This document shows, in pieces, positions 22,701-34,336 of a stretch of 64,000 nucleotides of DNA. This DNA comes from Nelumbo lutea. Taxonomy: Eukaryota; Streptophyta; Magnoliopsida; Proteales; Nelumbonaceae. The DNA lies in NCBI GenBank assembly GCA_022828595.1, contig JAKGHH010000002.1:67738383-67802382 (forward strand). Reading direction: 5' to 3'. Position 1 is the stretch's first letter; the number at the start of each line of letters is the position of its first letter. The notes under the pieces are model-generated. The model was not told the origin of the DNA and did not search any database. It saw nothing but the letters and a program-made list of their open reading frames with translations. The position numbers and the translations under genes are program-made.

Positions 22701-24003
22701 ATGATAAGGGTAAAGGGTCCATGTTAACATTACCAACACCACAAATGGAGGATGTGGAACCATTTGCAAGAGTAACAAATTGTGATGTTGGGCAATGAGA
22801 GAGGGAAGAAAACACACATGGAGTTCCAGTCATGTGATCGGAGGCTCCAGAGTCAATAATCCAGGGATTGGGTGTGGATGCTAGACAAGCCATACCTGAG
22901 TGTGCAAGAGTGGCTGTGTTCTGTTAAGGTGTGGCCTAGACAAACCTCTCATACTCATCACAGGGAACACTCATCATCTCCTTCCCGGGAACATCTGTGG
23001 ATGTAGATAGCATCTGATTAGCTGAATGACTCTCCTGTCTAAAGCTACTGTCACTGGTCATGGCATGATTGTCCCAAGTTGAAGGTGGACCATGCAAATC
23101 ATAGTAATAATTAATGGTATGTCCGTCCATACCACAGTGTGTACATCTCCTCGGACCCGAACTACATCCTTTGCCACAGATTCCCCCTGAATCTCGACCT
23201 CTAGTACGACGACCACCACTGTTATATGTAGGTCTACCACCACCACTATGGCCATATATTGGTCCATTGCTACCACTACGGCCAGACTGAGCTCCTCGAG
23301 CTCCACCTCTAACACCACGGCCCCTTGATACTGCAAAGGCTGATCTGCCGGAAACACTAGAGTTCTCGATAGATCCAATAGAAATCCTCCTAGGTTGAAC
23401 AAACACCTCTTTTAAGGAAGGGAGAGCTGATCCTCCTAGTATCTGAGCCTGCACTGGTTCATATTCAGATTTCAGCCCCACAAAAAATCAAGTCACATCT
23501 AGTTGCTCTTTCTGCTGTTGCTGAATTATGACATCAGAGGTGAGGAGGGGGTGATAAACATTCAACTCATTATGAATGTTTCTCATACTAGCATAGTACT
23601 CCTCAAGACTCTGATTACCCTATTGCAAATTAAAGTATTCCTGATACAACTGATATACTCTAGTTGTGTTGTCTTGACCCGAATACAACTTCTTAGCATG
23701 GTCCCACACTTCCTTGGCAGTGTCAAGAAACATGAAGTTCACACTAATCTTGGGTTCCATACCATTCCATAACCATGTGATAATCTGTGCATCTTCTTGT
23801 TCCCAGTCATTATACTCATGAGAATTAGTGGAGGGTTTTTCCTCCTTTATGTGTTTCACCTTCTTCTTTGCCTTGAGAAAGACTTTTACAGATTTAGACC
23901 AAGGTACATAATTTTCTCCATTTAGTTTAGTAGAGGTCATCTGAATATTCAGGTAGTCAGTAGGGACCACCACACTAGTTTTACTGTCACTGTTGTCTCC
24001 CAT
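19798..24003 (-). pseudogene. Copia-1 gag-pol polyprotein
   Basis: Read on minus from the ATG at 24003. Gag core (24003-23482) has NGENYVPWSKSVKVFLKAKK. It is followed by a Gly-rich region and a Cys-His knuckle CTHCGMDGHTINYYY, whose fourth ligand is not in the usual place. Protease WIIDSGASDHMTG and GAG-pre-integrase lie at 22893-22399. Integrase pieces run at about 22200-21690, RT at 21412-20097 (KARLVAKGYS; DIKNAFLHGDV; VVYVDDIFITGND) and RNase H at 20253-19798 (ARSSAEAGYRDM; FHERTKHIEVDYHFV). Stops, including LQ* at 23617, and several frame changes inactivate it. No envelope-like frame follows. Confidence 0.93.
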
Positions 24004-24576
24004 TGCTGAACTCTGTTATTGCTGAATTCGGCACACTGCACACTAAACCACACTACACACTGAACAACACTGTTTTCAGCACTTATTATTGCTGAAAACT
24101 GCACTCTCTACACCACAACCCTACCACATGACTGCCTGAAAACTCACCACACTGTTTGAGGATCACTCCCCCTTCGAATCACACTGAAACTTGCATAAAC
24201 CCTAACACACTACAACTTGAATTACCACCATACAATCTGAAACAAACTTATCATTTGGTTCACAACAAAAAACTGCATAGAAACCTCTTACCTAATCACC
24301 AGAAAATCAGACTACACTAGGCACCCATTGCATCACACGAATCAGCCTTCTTCCCTTCATCGATTACGGGAGGGCTTCTCACAAACCATAACAACCAACT
24401 ACGAACTGCACGACTGGAGGCATAGAAACCTCCAAGGGAAGAGGGTGATCACTCCTTTTCAGCCCTTTCCCTTATCTCCAACTGATGGCGAAGAAAACAA
24501 GAGAAAACCTTAGACTGGGTGCGCAAAGAACAGAATTCTGGGCAGTTTCGATTTGCTCAGTTTGGCTCTAATACCA
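24004..24576 (-). other. Copia-1 leader with primer binding site
   Basis: Untranslated leader between the 5' LTR and gag. The tRNA primer site is at about 24563-24576, reading TGGTATTAGAGCC on minus right after the LTR end. The plus-strand frames at 24328-24513 and 24519-24782 are shadows. Confidence 0.8.
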
Positions 24577-24870
24577 TATTAGAATTCGGTCTGCCCTTGA
24601 AATCTGTTAGAGTGATAACAGCAAAAATAAAAGAAAGAGGAAAAGAGAGAGAAGAAGAAGAAGAGGAGAATAGGAGAAAGTTCTGTTCGAATAAGAGAGA
24701 AAATCAGTCTCTCCCATTCGGCCAGATTTGTTTTTATATTTCTATTAATCTGGAAATGACACCTTTGCCCCTACTTAAGTGAGGGACATAAGATCTAACA
24801 TAACTTTACACATCAACAACTTGAACATAAGCATAAAGACAAAAATACCCCTACATAGTCGGTATTAACA
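24577..24870 (-). repeat. Copia-1 5' LTR
   Basis: 294 bp, nearly identical to the left LTR through CCCATT(T/C)GGCCAGATTTG and the following 130 bases. The outer (right) end reads GGTATTAACA on plus. Confidence 0.93.
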
Positions 24871-25390
24871 CCACCTAAACTGTTCTTCTTTTTTGGTCTG
24901 CGGTTCTGGACAAGATCCCTAATTAGGGACAGTTTAGTTAGAAGAGGGGGTACAAAGGTGGCAGATATGGCTTGCACACTATGCAATGGAAGTGTGGAAT
25001 CTTCTAGCCATTTGTTGCTACATTGTGGTTCTACTTACTGGATTTGGATAAGACTGTTGGATTTGTGTGGTGTGGTGCAAAAGAAATAGTAGAATTTTTG
25101 AAGGGAGACAAAGTACAAAAGAAGAGGTGTATAGATGGATTTAGGGAATGGTGCATTCCTGGTTGGCAAATCTCCCATTGTTCAAAAACAGACATTTATG
25201 TTCTTTTTTTGATCAATTCCTCTTTGTAAGGAGCTTATAGTCTTTTTGGTTTGGGGCTGGTTGTACCAGGTATATTGGTTCTTTCCTCTTGTACCAATTC
25301 TCTTTGTACAGGGTTCCATAGTTGTATGGTTTTAAGATTATTAATGAAATTACTTTACCTTACAGTTTCAAAAAGAAAAAGAAAAAAGAT
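24871..25390 (+). pseudogene. L1-A ORF2 C-terminus and 3' tail
   Basis: After Copia-1 the LINE zinc-binding region continues. It reads in pieces as PTKLFFFFW, then MACTLCNGSVESS and LLLHCG, the Cys/His pattern typical of plant L1 ORF2 C-termini. The 3' untranslated part contains TTGTACCA/CTTTGTA repeats and ends with GAAATTACTTTACC and an A-rich tail near 25370-25390. Confidence 0.85.
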
Positions 25391-27200
25391 GAAGAGCAAA
25401 AAGAAGATCTACTGAGATGGTCATTAGAAGTTAAGGAGGTGGTTTTCCAATTGGGACCAAGCTCCTAGGCCAGGTGGATTCACTACATTATTTTATCAAA
25501 AATGTTGGGATGTAGTGGAAAATGAAGAAACTCAAATAATCCAAAAATTGTTTAGTAATTGGAGTTTTATGATAGAAATAAATCACATAAATCTAATATT
25601 CATACCTATACTTGTTGGACCTGAAAAGCCCATTTCAATTCCAATCAATTGGGCTGTGTAATGTTTGTTATAAAATTATTGTTAAGTTCTTAGGAAATAG
25701 ATTCAAGCAGCTATTGTCTATTCTAATTGCTTCAAATCAAGATGGATTTGTGCAAGGGAGATAATTACTATCGACATAATCTTAGCCAAATAATTCACTC
25801 AGTGAAGAAAATAAAGGAAAAAGAGGCTGGGTGGCCATCAAAATTGATAAGGCAAATCTTTTGATAGAATGAACTGGAAGCTCATTCTAAAAGTTTTGGA
25901 AATCATGGGCTTTCCTCCTCTTTGGATCCAAATGCTTTCTTAATGCCTTACAACTGCCACCTATTCTATATTATTGTAACCACTACACGTTTCTTTGAAA
26001 CAAAGAAAAGGCTTAGACAGGGAGGCCCCTTATCTACATACTTGTTCATCTTTGGCATGCAGGTTTTAACATCAATGCTACAAAAAGCTAAAGAAGAAGG
26101 CTCCATAGAAGGAATAAAAAATTGCAAAGGTGCTCCTTCAATGATACATCTCTTCTTTGCTGATGAATGTTCCCTCTTCTGCAAAGCAGAGCCCTCTCAA
26201 TTGCAAATGTTTAAAGGAATCATGGAATTTTTGAGGAGATGGAAGGACAACACATATAGAAGACATCAAAGATATCTTTGGCATCTTATGGGACTGAAAC
26301 AAAGGAGCCTAAATGATAAATATTTAGGTTCTAAACTTTGGGCGGGAAAAATAAATGGAGGGAGTATGAAGAGGTAGTAGAAAGAGTTAAGCAGAGGATT
26401 GAAGCATAGCAAGTCAAAACACTGTCACAAGCTGGAAGGACAACACCAATTCAATCTGTAGTTTAAGCTATTCCTATGTATCAATAGCAAACGATCTTGC
26501 TTCTGGTTAAAATTTTAAAAGAATTGGAGATTGAAAAAAAACCAATTTTGGTGGAAAGGAAAAGCAAGAAGAAAGGGACTTTGAACTATAGAATGGAGAA
26601 AGGTAGAACAACCCAAAAATGAGGGAGTTGGGTGGAAATGCTTTTTGATATATATAAGATATCAGAAAAAAAAAGGAAGCCTAGTAATATGGTAGCAAGT
26701 AAAATGAGACAGGAAGGAAATGTGGTGATAAGAAATTGTCCACCAAGCAGGTTAAGGGATTAGTTTTTTTGGGCCTAACACGGTATGGTGATGTAAATTG
26801 AAGTTAGTTTAATGAATTATTGTCCTTTTTTTTTGCCAAAATAACAGATGCCCTTTATCACATTGCTTCTCCATTGCAAAGTTCATTCATAAAAAGCTAG
26901 CAGACTCTGGATCAAATTTTGATTGTTGATTACGTAGTAGAGAATATAAAAACTCTAGCAAAAGTGGTAGCAGGTAAAAAATATAGCTTTGGAAAGAGCA
27001 TAAAATCATGTCAATTGGGGATTCTTTGATTTTCATTTTGGAAAAGTTAGGTTTTGAATAATGTTCCTGTATTAGTTAAGTCCACTTCGATCTGGGATCT
27101 GTAACTTGTCCTAAAATCTGAGCAGCTACTTGTGGCTGGCTCTTTTGTTGTACTGAGTTATTTGCTGATTCAATAATTATTACTTTACCTTTCAAAAAAA
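25391..27200 (+). mobile_element. L1-B, decayed L1-type LINE
   Basis: A second LINE remnant directly after the L1-A tail. Pieces of RT appear in several plus frames: PRPGGFTTLFYQKCWDVVENE near 25475, and RLRQGGPLSTYLFIFGMQVL then HLFFADECSLFCKAE at 25990-26190. FADE replaces the usual FADD, so a catalytic Asp is changed. The 3' end is ATTATTACTTTACCTTTC plus A's at about 27178-27200, similar to the end of L1-A, so they may be one family. It is 5'-truncated and full of stops. Confidence 0.8.
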
Positions 27201-29714
27201 AGTTAGGTTCTGAATAGAGATGGAGAAGGTGGATGAATGGAAAGATGGTATCTTTTGTTTGTTTATCTATTCTTATTAGTGGTTAATCAGAGTTGTTTCC
27301 CCCAAGGTTAATCAAAAGATGAAAAAGGGGAGAAAGGAATGAAGGGGTTGCAGAAGGGTAAGGAGAAAATAACTTTTAGAAGGTGATACATGGACTCTAC
27401 TAAATGGATGATGCGTTCATATTGGACATGTGTTATGTGTCACAGTCTGACACTCCACAGGTTCTTAGGACACTTCTATGTAAAATTTCCCTTTTATCTC
27501 CTAGATTATTTGACATAAATGAATAGCTAATTTATAAAATGAATGCCATTTTTCATATCCAAAAGTTACTTGGCAACAAAAGCAACATTTTATACCCCAT
27601 TTTGCAGGTATACAATGTTTTGATGAAAAATGAAATATTTTAATAGTGTACATTTCCATAAACATGTCTGTGAGTCCATCTTTTCTCATCATGTTGGGTC
27701 TGACTCTTGGCAATGCATCAAATTCCAATTCCCATGTTAGTGTTCATGCAATACTGGTCAGAGTTGGAATTTTCTGAGCTTTAATATATTTTTATTACTT
27801 AAGGTCCCTACAAATTCAAATTTGGTGGTGGGTATTGTGGGATAGAGAAGCAAGTAGATGGCTTGCTGCCACCAAAGAATGAGCAAGAAACCAGAAAGAG
27901 AATAACTATTGCTGTTATAGTGATGAGATAGGTCACTCAAAAGAAGATACAAGTGAGAGAGAGAGAGAGGGAAAAAGATAAAATTAACTAGCAACAAGAA
28001 TTCATTAAACCAAATCAAATTAGTCCTCTTTTCAATTATAATGGTTCTATTTATGGACTCAATATATTAACTCAGATATTATTTTACAGTCTTGATTTTG
28101 GACTAAAAGTATGATCCACAACTTCTAATTGCTTTAGAACTAAGATAAGGACTCAACTTCTGAAATAACTCTAATAACTCATTGCTAATACTACAAGAAA
28201 CTATGTGAAGATACCAAAGATTATTAAAATAGAAACTCATGATTTTACTATAAATAGTAATTATGAGTATTAAGTCTGAAAGTTATCATAAATAGTAATA
28301 TCAAAATAATAGAAAACTTGAAACCCTAATCTTAAAACACTACACAGCTAGAGAGTAAATTAAAAATAAAACTCAAACGATACCAATATCCTATCACCCT
28401 AAAATTCTGAAATTGGTGTCGGAATCGAACTAATTATTTGCCATGGATTCTTTTGTTGCTTCCTTATCTACAACAGTTGTTTAGGGGTTGGTGTTTTCTT
28501 ACGATAGTGGCAAATTTATAATATCTTTTTTCTCAGTTCTGTTTTACAGATTGATGGGGTTCATCTGGCTAAGAAATTGGATATTGAGAGGGTTGTTGGT
28601 AAGGAAGTTTAAGTGAAAAGAAGTTTTGGTTTATTCTTTTTGGGTGGAGAGCAATTTGTTAGAAAAATGTTTATGGAAGTCAAAGTTATGGAGAGAGTTA
28701 ACAAACCTGAAAACTTTGCTGAGGAATCTAGTTTTTTATCTGATCAGGAGTTTTCAGATTGTGTGGATGAAATAGCAGACTAAGATATTTTTGGTTTGGT
28801 TCCCTTTAGGAGTTGAAGATGTTTTTTTTTTTTTTTCTTGTCAGGTAAGTGGGCAGGTTGTTGTTTTAGTTGTCTGTGGAAGTTGGGGGATATTGTTATG
28901 CTTTCCTGATGTAGTTTCTTTAGTTCATAACACGACTTCTTAAGATATATTAGTAAGGGTCCTGAGTTTCCTTAGAATGCATTTTAGGGGTGGCATTTCC
29001 TGATTGTTAAGGGAGATAGATTTGAATAGTTCAATTGAAAAGGGCATTTTAAGTTGGAAAAAGACTTGAGTTGTTTTGGGGTCTTATTCAATATTTTTGG
29101 TTTTTGATCTGTGGTTTCATATGCGTTGTTATGTTGTTTGCTTTGGCCACAAAGCCTGTATACTGCTCATATACCTTTTCTTTTAATAAACATCTCTATT
29201 TTACTATCAAAATTCCTAACCCCAAGAAAGATGCTCTTCTGGAGGTTAATATATAACGAAGGATTGCTATAAGGTCAAATACCTAAAGAAGTAAAAGATC
29301 CAATAACATTGAAGTGTCCCCACATATTGAAGGTGGGAGATGAGAGAAGCATCCTCTTTCATCATAAAAACCAGAGATGAGATCTTAGGGTCCATACATC
29401 TTTTACTGCTGTATGATCCCACTTCTTGAAAATTTCATTTAAAGTGCCATTAAAGATCACAAAAAGGAAACTTTAGAGACACAGGCATGAATGCATTTCC
29501 TCCTTTTGGCCCTGAAACCCATTTGAGCCATACTGGACAAAATACTAATTGCCTGGAAGTCTGAATTCCATAACACTTGCCATTTTCAGAATCAGAGAGA
29601 GGAAACTATGTTAGAACTTTGAAGCAAGACCCCATCTAATTCTTTCATGAAACTAAACAGAAACGTTCATGATATTGTATTCAAGTGCAAATTATCTTTG
29701 ACAAACTTCATGTT
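27201..29714. other. no gene recognised
   Basis: AT-rich spacer of about 2.5 kb. A plus frame around 28550-28790 (LAKKLDIERVVGKEV, then ERVNKPENFAEESSF) and a minus stretch near 29300-29600 could be very old LINE sequence. The match is too weak to claim. Confidence 0.4.
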
Positions 29715-29719
29715 GAAGT

Positions 29720-31222
29720 TGATAGCTATAAATATATAACTCTAGCAAGTGCACTAATTATCAAGTAGTATAATAATATCGTTCCCACAGGGATTTAACA
29801 AAATAAGTATTAGAGTCATAGCCTTCCCTAATTATTTGGACAGTCAAAATTTAGGTTTAAGGAAACAAGAACTATTGAAAATAAAAACTAGAACAAAGAA
29901 AATAAAAACAAGGGTGATCACTAATTGAATATGCAAATGATGGAATCGCTAGGACTTTTGGTTCACTTAACCAATGCAATGAATATTGATGGGTCCAATT
30001 ATCCAAGACTAATTGTTATTCCCATAAGCTGAGATTTTCCCAAATTTATTTAGTATTCTCTCTCGAGATATACTAAACCTACTCCCATTAGGTAACCCTT
30101 CGATCTTTCGAGTAGAGCTCTCAAGATGGAAGTGCATTAAGTCCAAGAAAACCATTAAATTCAGATGAATCATGTATATATATCTCTATATACCATTCAA
30201 TTCACACTATGAATTATTCTGTCAATTATGTGAGTTCCTTTCTCAATTCATTCACATAACCCAAATCAATTAAGAGGTGGCAAAGTTCTTAATTGCATTA
30301 AGCATAACAATTCATAGACTATATGGAAATCACAATCTTGGATAAATCAAGAAGATAAAAATATATTCATTAACATGGTTAGGCTTTTCATAGCCCTAGC
30401 AAGAAACAAATCAGTTCATGATGGAAGAATTAAAACAAACAAAGGGGAAGAAAGAACTTTTGAATTCGTCCATGGTGCTGAGATCTCCTCTTCTTGAAGT
30501 TTCTTGAATTCTTGAACCTTTCTTGAACCCTTCTTGACTGATTGTTCATTGTTTCTTGATTCAGATAAGAAGTTGAATGATTGAATAATTCAGTGATCAA
30601 GTGATACTTAAAACTGGTCTGCCCCCTCCTTTATATAGAATAAAGGGGAGGGGGTGGTCTCCTACTTCCTCTTGAAGTTTATCTTACAAGAATAGAAACT
30701 CCTATCCTAATTTTAACCTTATCTCTTTATCTCTTGAACTCAATCCCTTTTTCACTCTAAGATTACATCAATAATTTAGATCTAGAAGGATTCTTCTTAG
30801 TTTCTTGTTATTGGATTCATAATAGACCTCCTTTGCGAATTGGGCTTCAGTCAGGCTTTTCTACGAGTTGGGCTTCAGCTGCGGATTGGCCCTTCCTACG
30901 AAATTGCCCCAACTTCGGGCCCAAATTAGACTTCGACGCAGGCCGGTTCTGCGAAAGCCCAAAACATGAAAGTTGTGGCTTTCTCTTATCTTTCCAGTGG
31001 ATCTTGAATCAGCCCATTTGGAATTCGAAGACGCGAGTTAGGTCCAAATCACTGAATGATGTCGAAACTGTAAAAAATCATCCGATTTGTCTTTCTTTGC
31101 TCTTGATGCCTTCTTTCATACCCTGGACCAAAATATAAGAGATATGAGCCCAATTAGATGTTAATTTAGTATAAAAGACAGAATAATTGAAAATAAAAAT
31201 ATGATAAATTCTACTATCATCA
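29720..31222 (+). mobile_element. probable solo LTR of about 1.5 kb
   Basis: Starts TGATAGCTATAAAT and ends TACTATCATCA, with TGATAG and CTATCA as inverted ends. The flanks are GAAGT (29715-29719) and GAAGC (31223-31227), a 4/5 match. Near the start it has CGTTCCCACAGGGATT, like the CGTATCCACAGGGA at 44.25 kb. A TATA-like CTTTATATAGA lies near 30631. There is no coding content; the frame at 30833-31138 is not a gene. Confidence 0.55.
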
Positions 31223-31287
31223 GAAGCCTATTGGACATTTTGTCTCCATCCATATCATTGAGAAGTTTTTACGCTTCAAACTATTAA

Positions 31288-31346
31288 CAGTTTGACTTAA
31301 GATTATTTATCAAAAAAAAAAAAAAAAAACAGTTTGACCTAAGATT
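31288..31346 (+). mobile_element. poly(A) mini-insertion with 18-bp duplication
   Basis: ATTTATC followed by an A run (31306-31328) lies between ACAGTTTGACTTAAGATT (31288-31305) and ACAGTTTGACCTAAGATT (31329-31346). It looks like an extremely 5'-truncated LINE insertion of which only the tail was copied. Confidence 0.7.
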
Positions 31347-33160
31347 TGAGGGGTTGTTGCCCTGCCTTATACAAGTTTTTGGTGCAACAGTAATGATGTT
31401 TCCTTAATTCTTTTACCTTGTGGTATGGGTAGCCCATTAATGCCATTTATGCTCCCTTATTTTCTGTGTATCTTCTCTTATATCGCTATTTCATTAATTC
31501 CTTTCATTGTTTCAATTAGAACAATATATTAAAAAGAATAAGAAAGGTAATAAGGCACTCTTATTGGCATGGCTTCTCAAACCCAAGGCAAATAGACAAT
31601 TTCTATCACCCCACCCTTTCACCATCCTGGCATGGATGAATTGCACATCCATTATTACAAAAATATTAAATAGTGAGGTTATTCCAATCTTTGGTGGCAT
31701 TGCCACTTTGTCATGAGTGTAGTATTTTTTCATGTAACTGTACATTTTGGCAATAGTTTTCCATTGTTATTTCCTATTTCATTCTCCTTGGATGTAGAAT
31801 CAATAGTTGGCAGATGTGGGAAATTGAACTTTGCAGCTTCCCCATGTTCCTTTCTTATTCTTTCATTTCCTTCATTCTACCTTATTTTAACTCAATAGCC
31901 ATAAAGAAGCAACGAAGGCTGGTTAAAATTTTAGAAAAACGCATGTAAATTTTATCTTGCCATGAGTAACATTTTTCCTTTATCCTTTTGTAAGTATATT
32001 GATAGGCATTAGGGGAATTGCCACGGGGGACATACAAACATATGACCATGATATGTTCATATCGCAACAACCCTCGAATTGCAGTAGACACATACACCCA
32101 TGACATGAAACAATCAATTGTCATTTCTGCACAAAGGGTGCTAACTTTAGCTTAAGAACCTCATCATCAGTCTCGTCCAATGGTCTGATACAACATTACA
32201 GCCATCTCGTGTGCTGTGATGACATTCTGCCTTGGTGTTGCGCCGTGACATCACAACAGCATAATCCGTTCCCATTTGAGTTGTGATGACAAACTGATAC
32301 TTAGACATTTCCAGAAAACTTTTAAGGCACACTCAAGCATGCTTCTAGAAGGGAGCAATAACTGCACTTGTGCTTATGTGTGGATCTCGAGGAAAAGGGC
32401 AAACCCAACTTTGCTTGCTTGTTTCAGATCTAACAAAATGGCAAACTTTCCTGTTGGGGGAAAGTTTCGAGTTTTCTCTCTTTCTACGTGATTTAGCTAA
32501 GGCTCAAAGCCCTCTCATATCAGTCTTACAGAATTCCTGCATAAGCTTTGCCCGATAGAGGCATCAACTTTCCCTAAAGATTCCCTGCAACCTTCCTCCT
32601 CTCATAGAGCCATCTACCGTTCTTTAGGTAGACCCTTTTGTTGCCTTACCCACCCTGCTCACATCTTTTTATTCTTGCCTTCTTTTTCCCTTTCCCCATT
32701 TTTTCAAAAAAAGAAACATCTGACTGGTTTGATTTCCTGTAATTCTTGCATTTTGAAATTATGCCTTGTGCCTATAGTGAGGAGACTGGGAGAACGTGAT
32801 TACAGATGATAGAACTTGGCATTACGTGTGTTCAATTCAATCCAAGTGGTACTAATTTTGGAGGAATCCTATATTACTGAGAACAATGATTTACAGCAAC
32901 TTGGGTAAAGAACCGGGAGAAGGGAAAGGAGTGGTGAGAAGACTGTCACAGAATGGATCTCCTTCAAGTAGTAGCAGTACCTCTGCGAGGGACTCAACAT
33001 AATGTATTACTAGTGCTGATATTGAGTTCTTAATTGAGTTATGTTTAAAGAAGTAACATAACTCAATCTTTTTGGAAGGTCCATGTCGTTACGAGTCACA
33101 TGTACTTGGCTTCTTGCACTCATTGCACCTACAAATTATGATGTATGTAGGGGGACTAGA
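31347..33160. other. no gene recognised
   Basis: Spacer without a convincing frame. The short frames in it have no known domain and no codon signal I can defend. Confidence 0.4.
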
Positions 33161-33161
33161 T

Positions 33162-33217
33162 TTAAGAGATGATAAAGCTTTTTTTTTTTTCTAAAAAGAA
33201 GACTTGAGAGATGATAA
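33162..33217 (-). mobile_element. T-rich mini-insertion with 14-bp duplication
   Basis: TTAAGAGATGATAA (33162-33175) and TTGAGAGATGATAA (33204-33217) flank about 28 bp made of AGC, a T run and CTAAAAAGAAGAC. This resembles a minus-strand poly(A) retroposed scrap. Confidence 0.55.
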
Positions 33218-34165
33218 GGGAGTAGTTAAATTGACACAATCTTTGTGTGGACATTGGCGTCCTGTAGTCAGACGTCCAAGACGATGACAAGTAAAATGTG
33301 GAGAGCTTTGGCGGTGAAGATTTGTTTAAGCTTGATAGAAAATAGGAAATTTCTGGTGAACTGATGTTCCATCTTCCAATCCGTGCCTCCTCCCGACTAC
33401 TAGGAGATCGAGATAGCAGAAAGCTCTGAAGCTCATTAAGAAAGTCAAAAAAACAAAAAAAAAAAAAAAAGAAGGAAGATCAACTTCACTCTATTTCGTC
33501 GAAGTTATCTTTGTGTCGGTCTGTAATGTAATAGTCCAGAGTCCATACTAAACAAATACCCGCCCGAGTAGGTCCAGAATCCACATTCCACCAACACGCG
33601 TAACGGCCATCTACTAGTATCAATTGACTGGATTGTAATCAGATAATTGTTCTTGAAACCAAAAAGAATCGGATAATTGACAGCTGCTGTTTGTTATTTC
33701 TTTGTGCGTTAGCTTTCTTTTCTTTTACCCTTTTATAGTTTTATCAACTACTCGATAGTGACAACCAATTAAACTGATTGATACGAGTCCTACCTGAATT
33801 CCTGGCTCAGAGGTGGAAAGTTTGGCTCGTGTTGATTGGGATCACATATTGACGAGCGAGCATGAGTGAACACTTGGGAGTTGGGATCTTCTATTTGCAC
33901 TTTGCACTGCTATCGAGGGCTAAGTAACCCATCGTCATGAGTGAATACGCCGATAAGCATGATATTTTTCTTTTCTTATTATTTAACAAATTTTAGTTGT
34001 TTTCATCAATGTTTTTAGAAGCTGACCATTTTGGCCTTCATATGACCATATGATTTGAATAGATCAGCCTTAGACATTTAAAAAAAAAAAAAAACAAATG
34101 GGTCTGAAAATTATATTCCAAGTCGAACGGGTCAACGGATCAATTGACCAGGCCACTTTCTTGCA
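33218..34165. other. no gene recognised
   Basis: AT-rich spacer with an A run near 33450-33470 and another near 34080. No coding or RNA gene was seen. Confidence 0.4.
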
Positions 34166-34264
34166 GTTCCATTTTGGCCATTTTCTTGTAGTTCGACCAG
34201 GCTATGTAGCAGACCGATGTCTGGCCTGCCTTCTAGCAAGGAGTGATTAGATCGTGCATCATTA
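34166..34264 (+). repeat. Gypsy-B 5' LTR, last 100 bp only
   Basis: TTTCTTGTAGTTCGACCAGG to GCATCATTA aligns with the end of the 3' LTR at about 46187-46279. Upstream of 34166 the similarity stops, so the LTR is truncated. Confidence 0.8.
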
Positions 34265-34285
34265 ATTGGCGCTTTCTATGGGAAC
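34265..34285 (+). promoter_or_regulatory. Gypsy-B primer binding site
   Basis: ATTGGCGCTTTCTATGGGAA directly follows the LTR end. The same site in Gypsy-C at 50552 reads ATTGGTGTTGTCTATGGAAA. The tRNA used cannot be named with confidence. Confidence 0.65.
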
Positions 34286-34336
34286 CAACAACAAAAAACC
34301 CAGTTTTCACCCTCTCTATCTTCATTCACTAATTCG

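Larger units (their letters stand above)
19483..24870 (-). mobile_element. Copia-1, Ty1/copia retrotransposon
   Basis: 5388-bp element on minus, inserted in the zinc-binding region of L1-A. The LTRs are 308 and 294 bp and read TGTTAAT...TCTAATA on minus. The primer site next to the right LTR reads TGGTATTAGAGCC on minus, of initiator-Met type, and the polypurine tract next to the left LTR reads CTTGAGGGGGAG on minus. The flanks are CCGTC (19478-19482) and CCACC (24871-24875), which could descend from one duplicated CCGCC. LTR divergence is about 3-4% plus small indels, so it is younger than Chromo-1. Confidence 0.93.
10975..25390 (+). mobile_element. L1-A, L1-type LINE with two nested LTR elements
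   Basis: Non-LTR retrotransposon on plus, truncated at its 5' end within or just before the endonuclease domain. It has three parts: 10975-12541 (endonuclease, start of RT), 17877-19482 (RT core to zinc-binding region) and 24871-25390 (C-terminus and tail). Chromo-1 and Copia-1 separate them. Joined in order, these give roughly 3.7 kb. The 3' end is GAAATTACTTTACC followed by an A-rich tail near 25370-25390. No target duplication was found, and frameshifts make it inactive. Confidence 0.88.

Noticed and set aside
28550..28800. Possible LINE ORF1 or gene remnant
   Set aside because: Short, with stops, and no motif that can be named.
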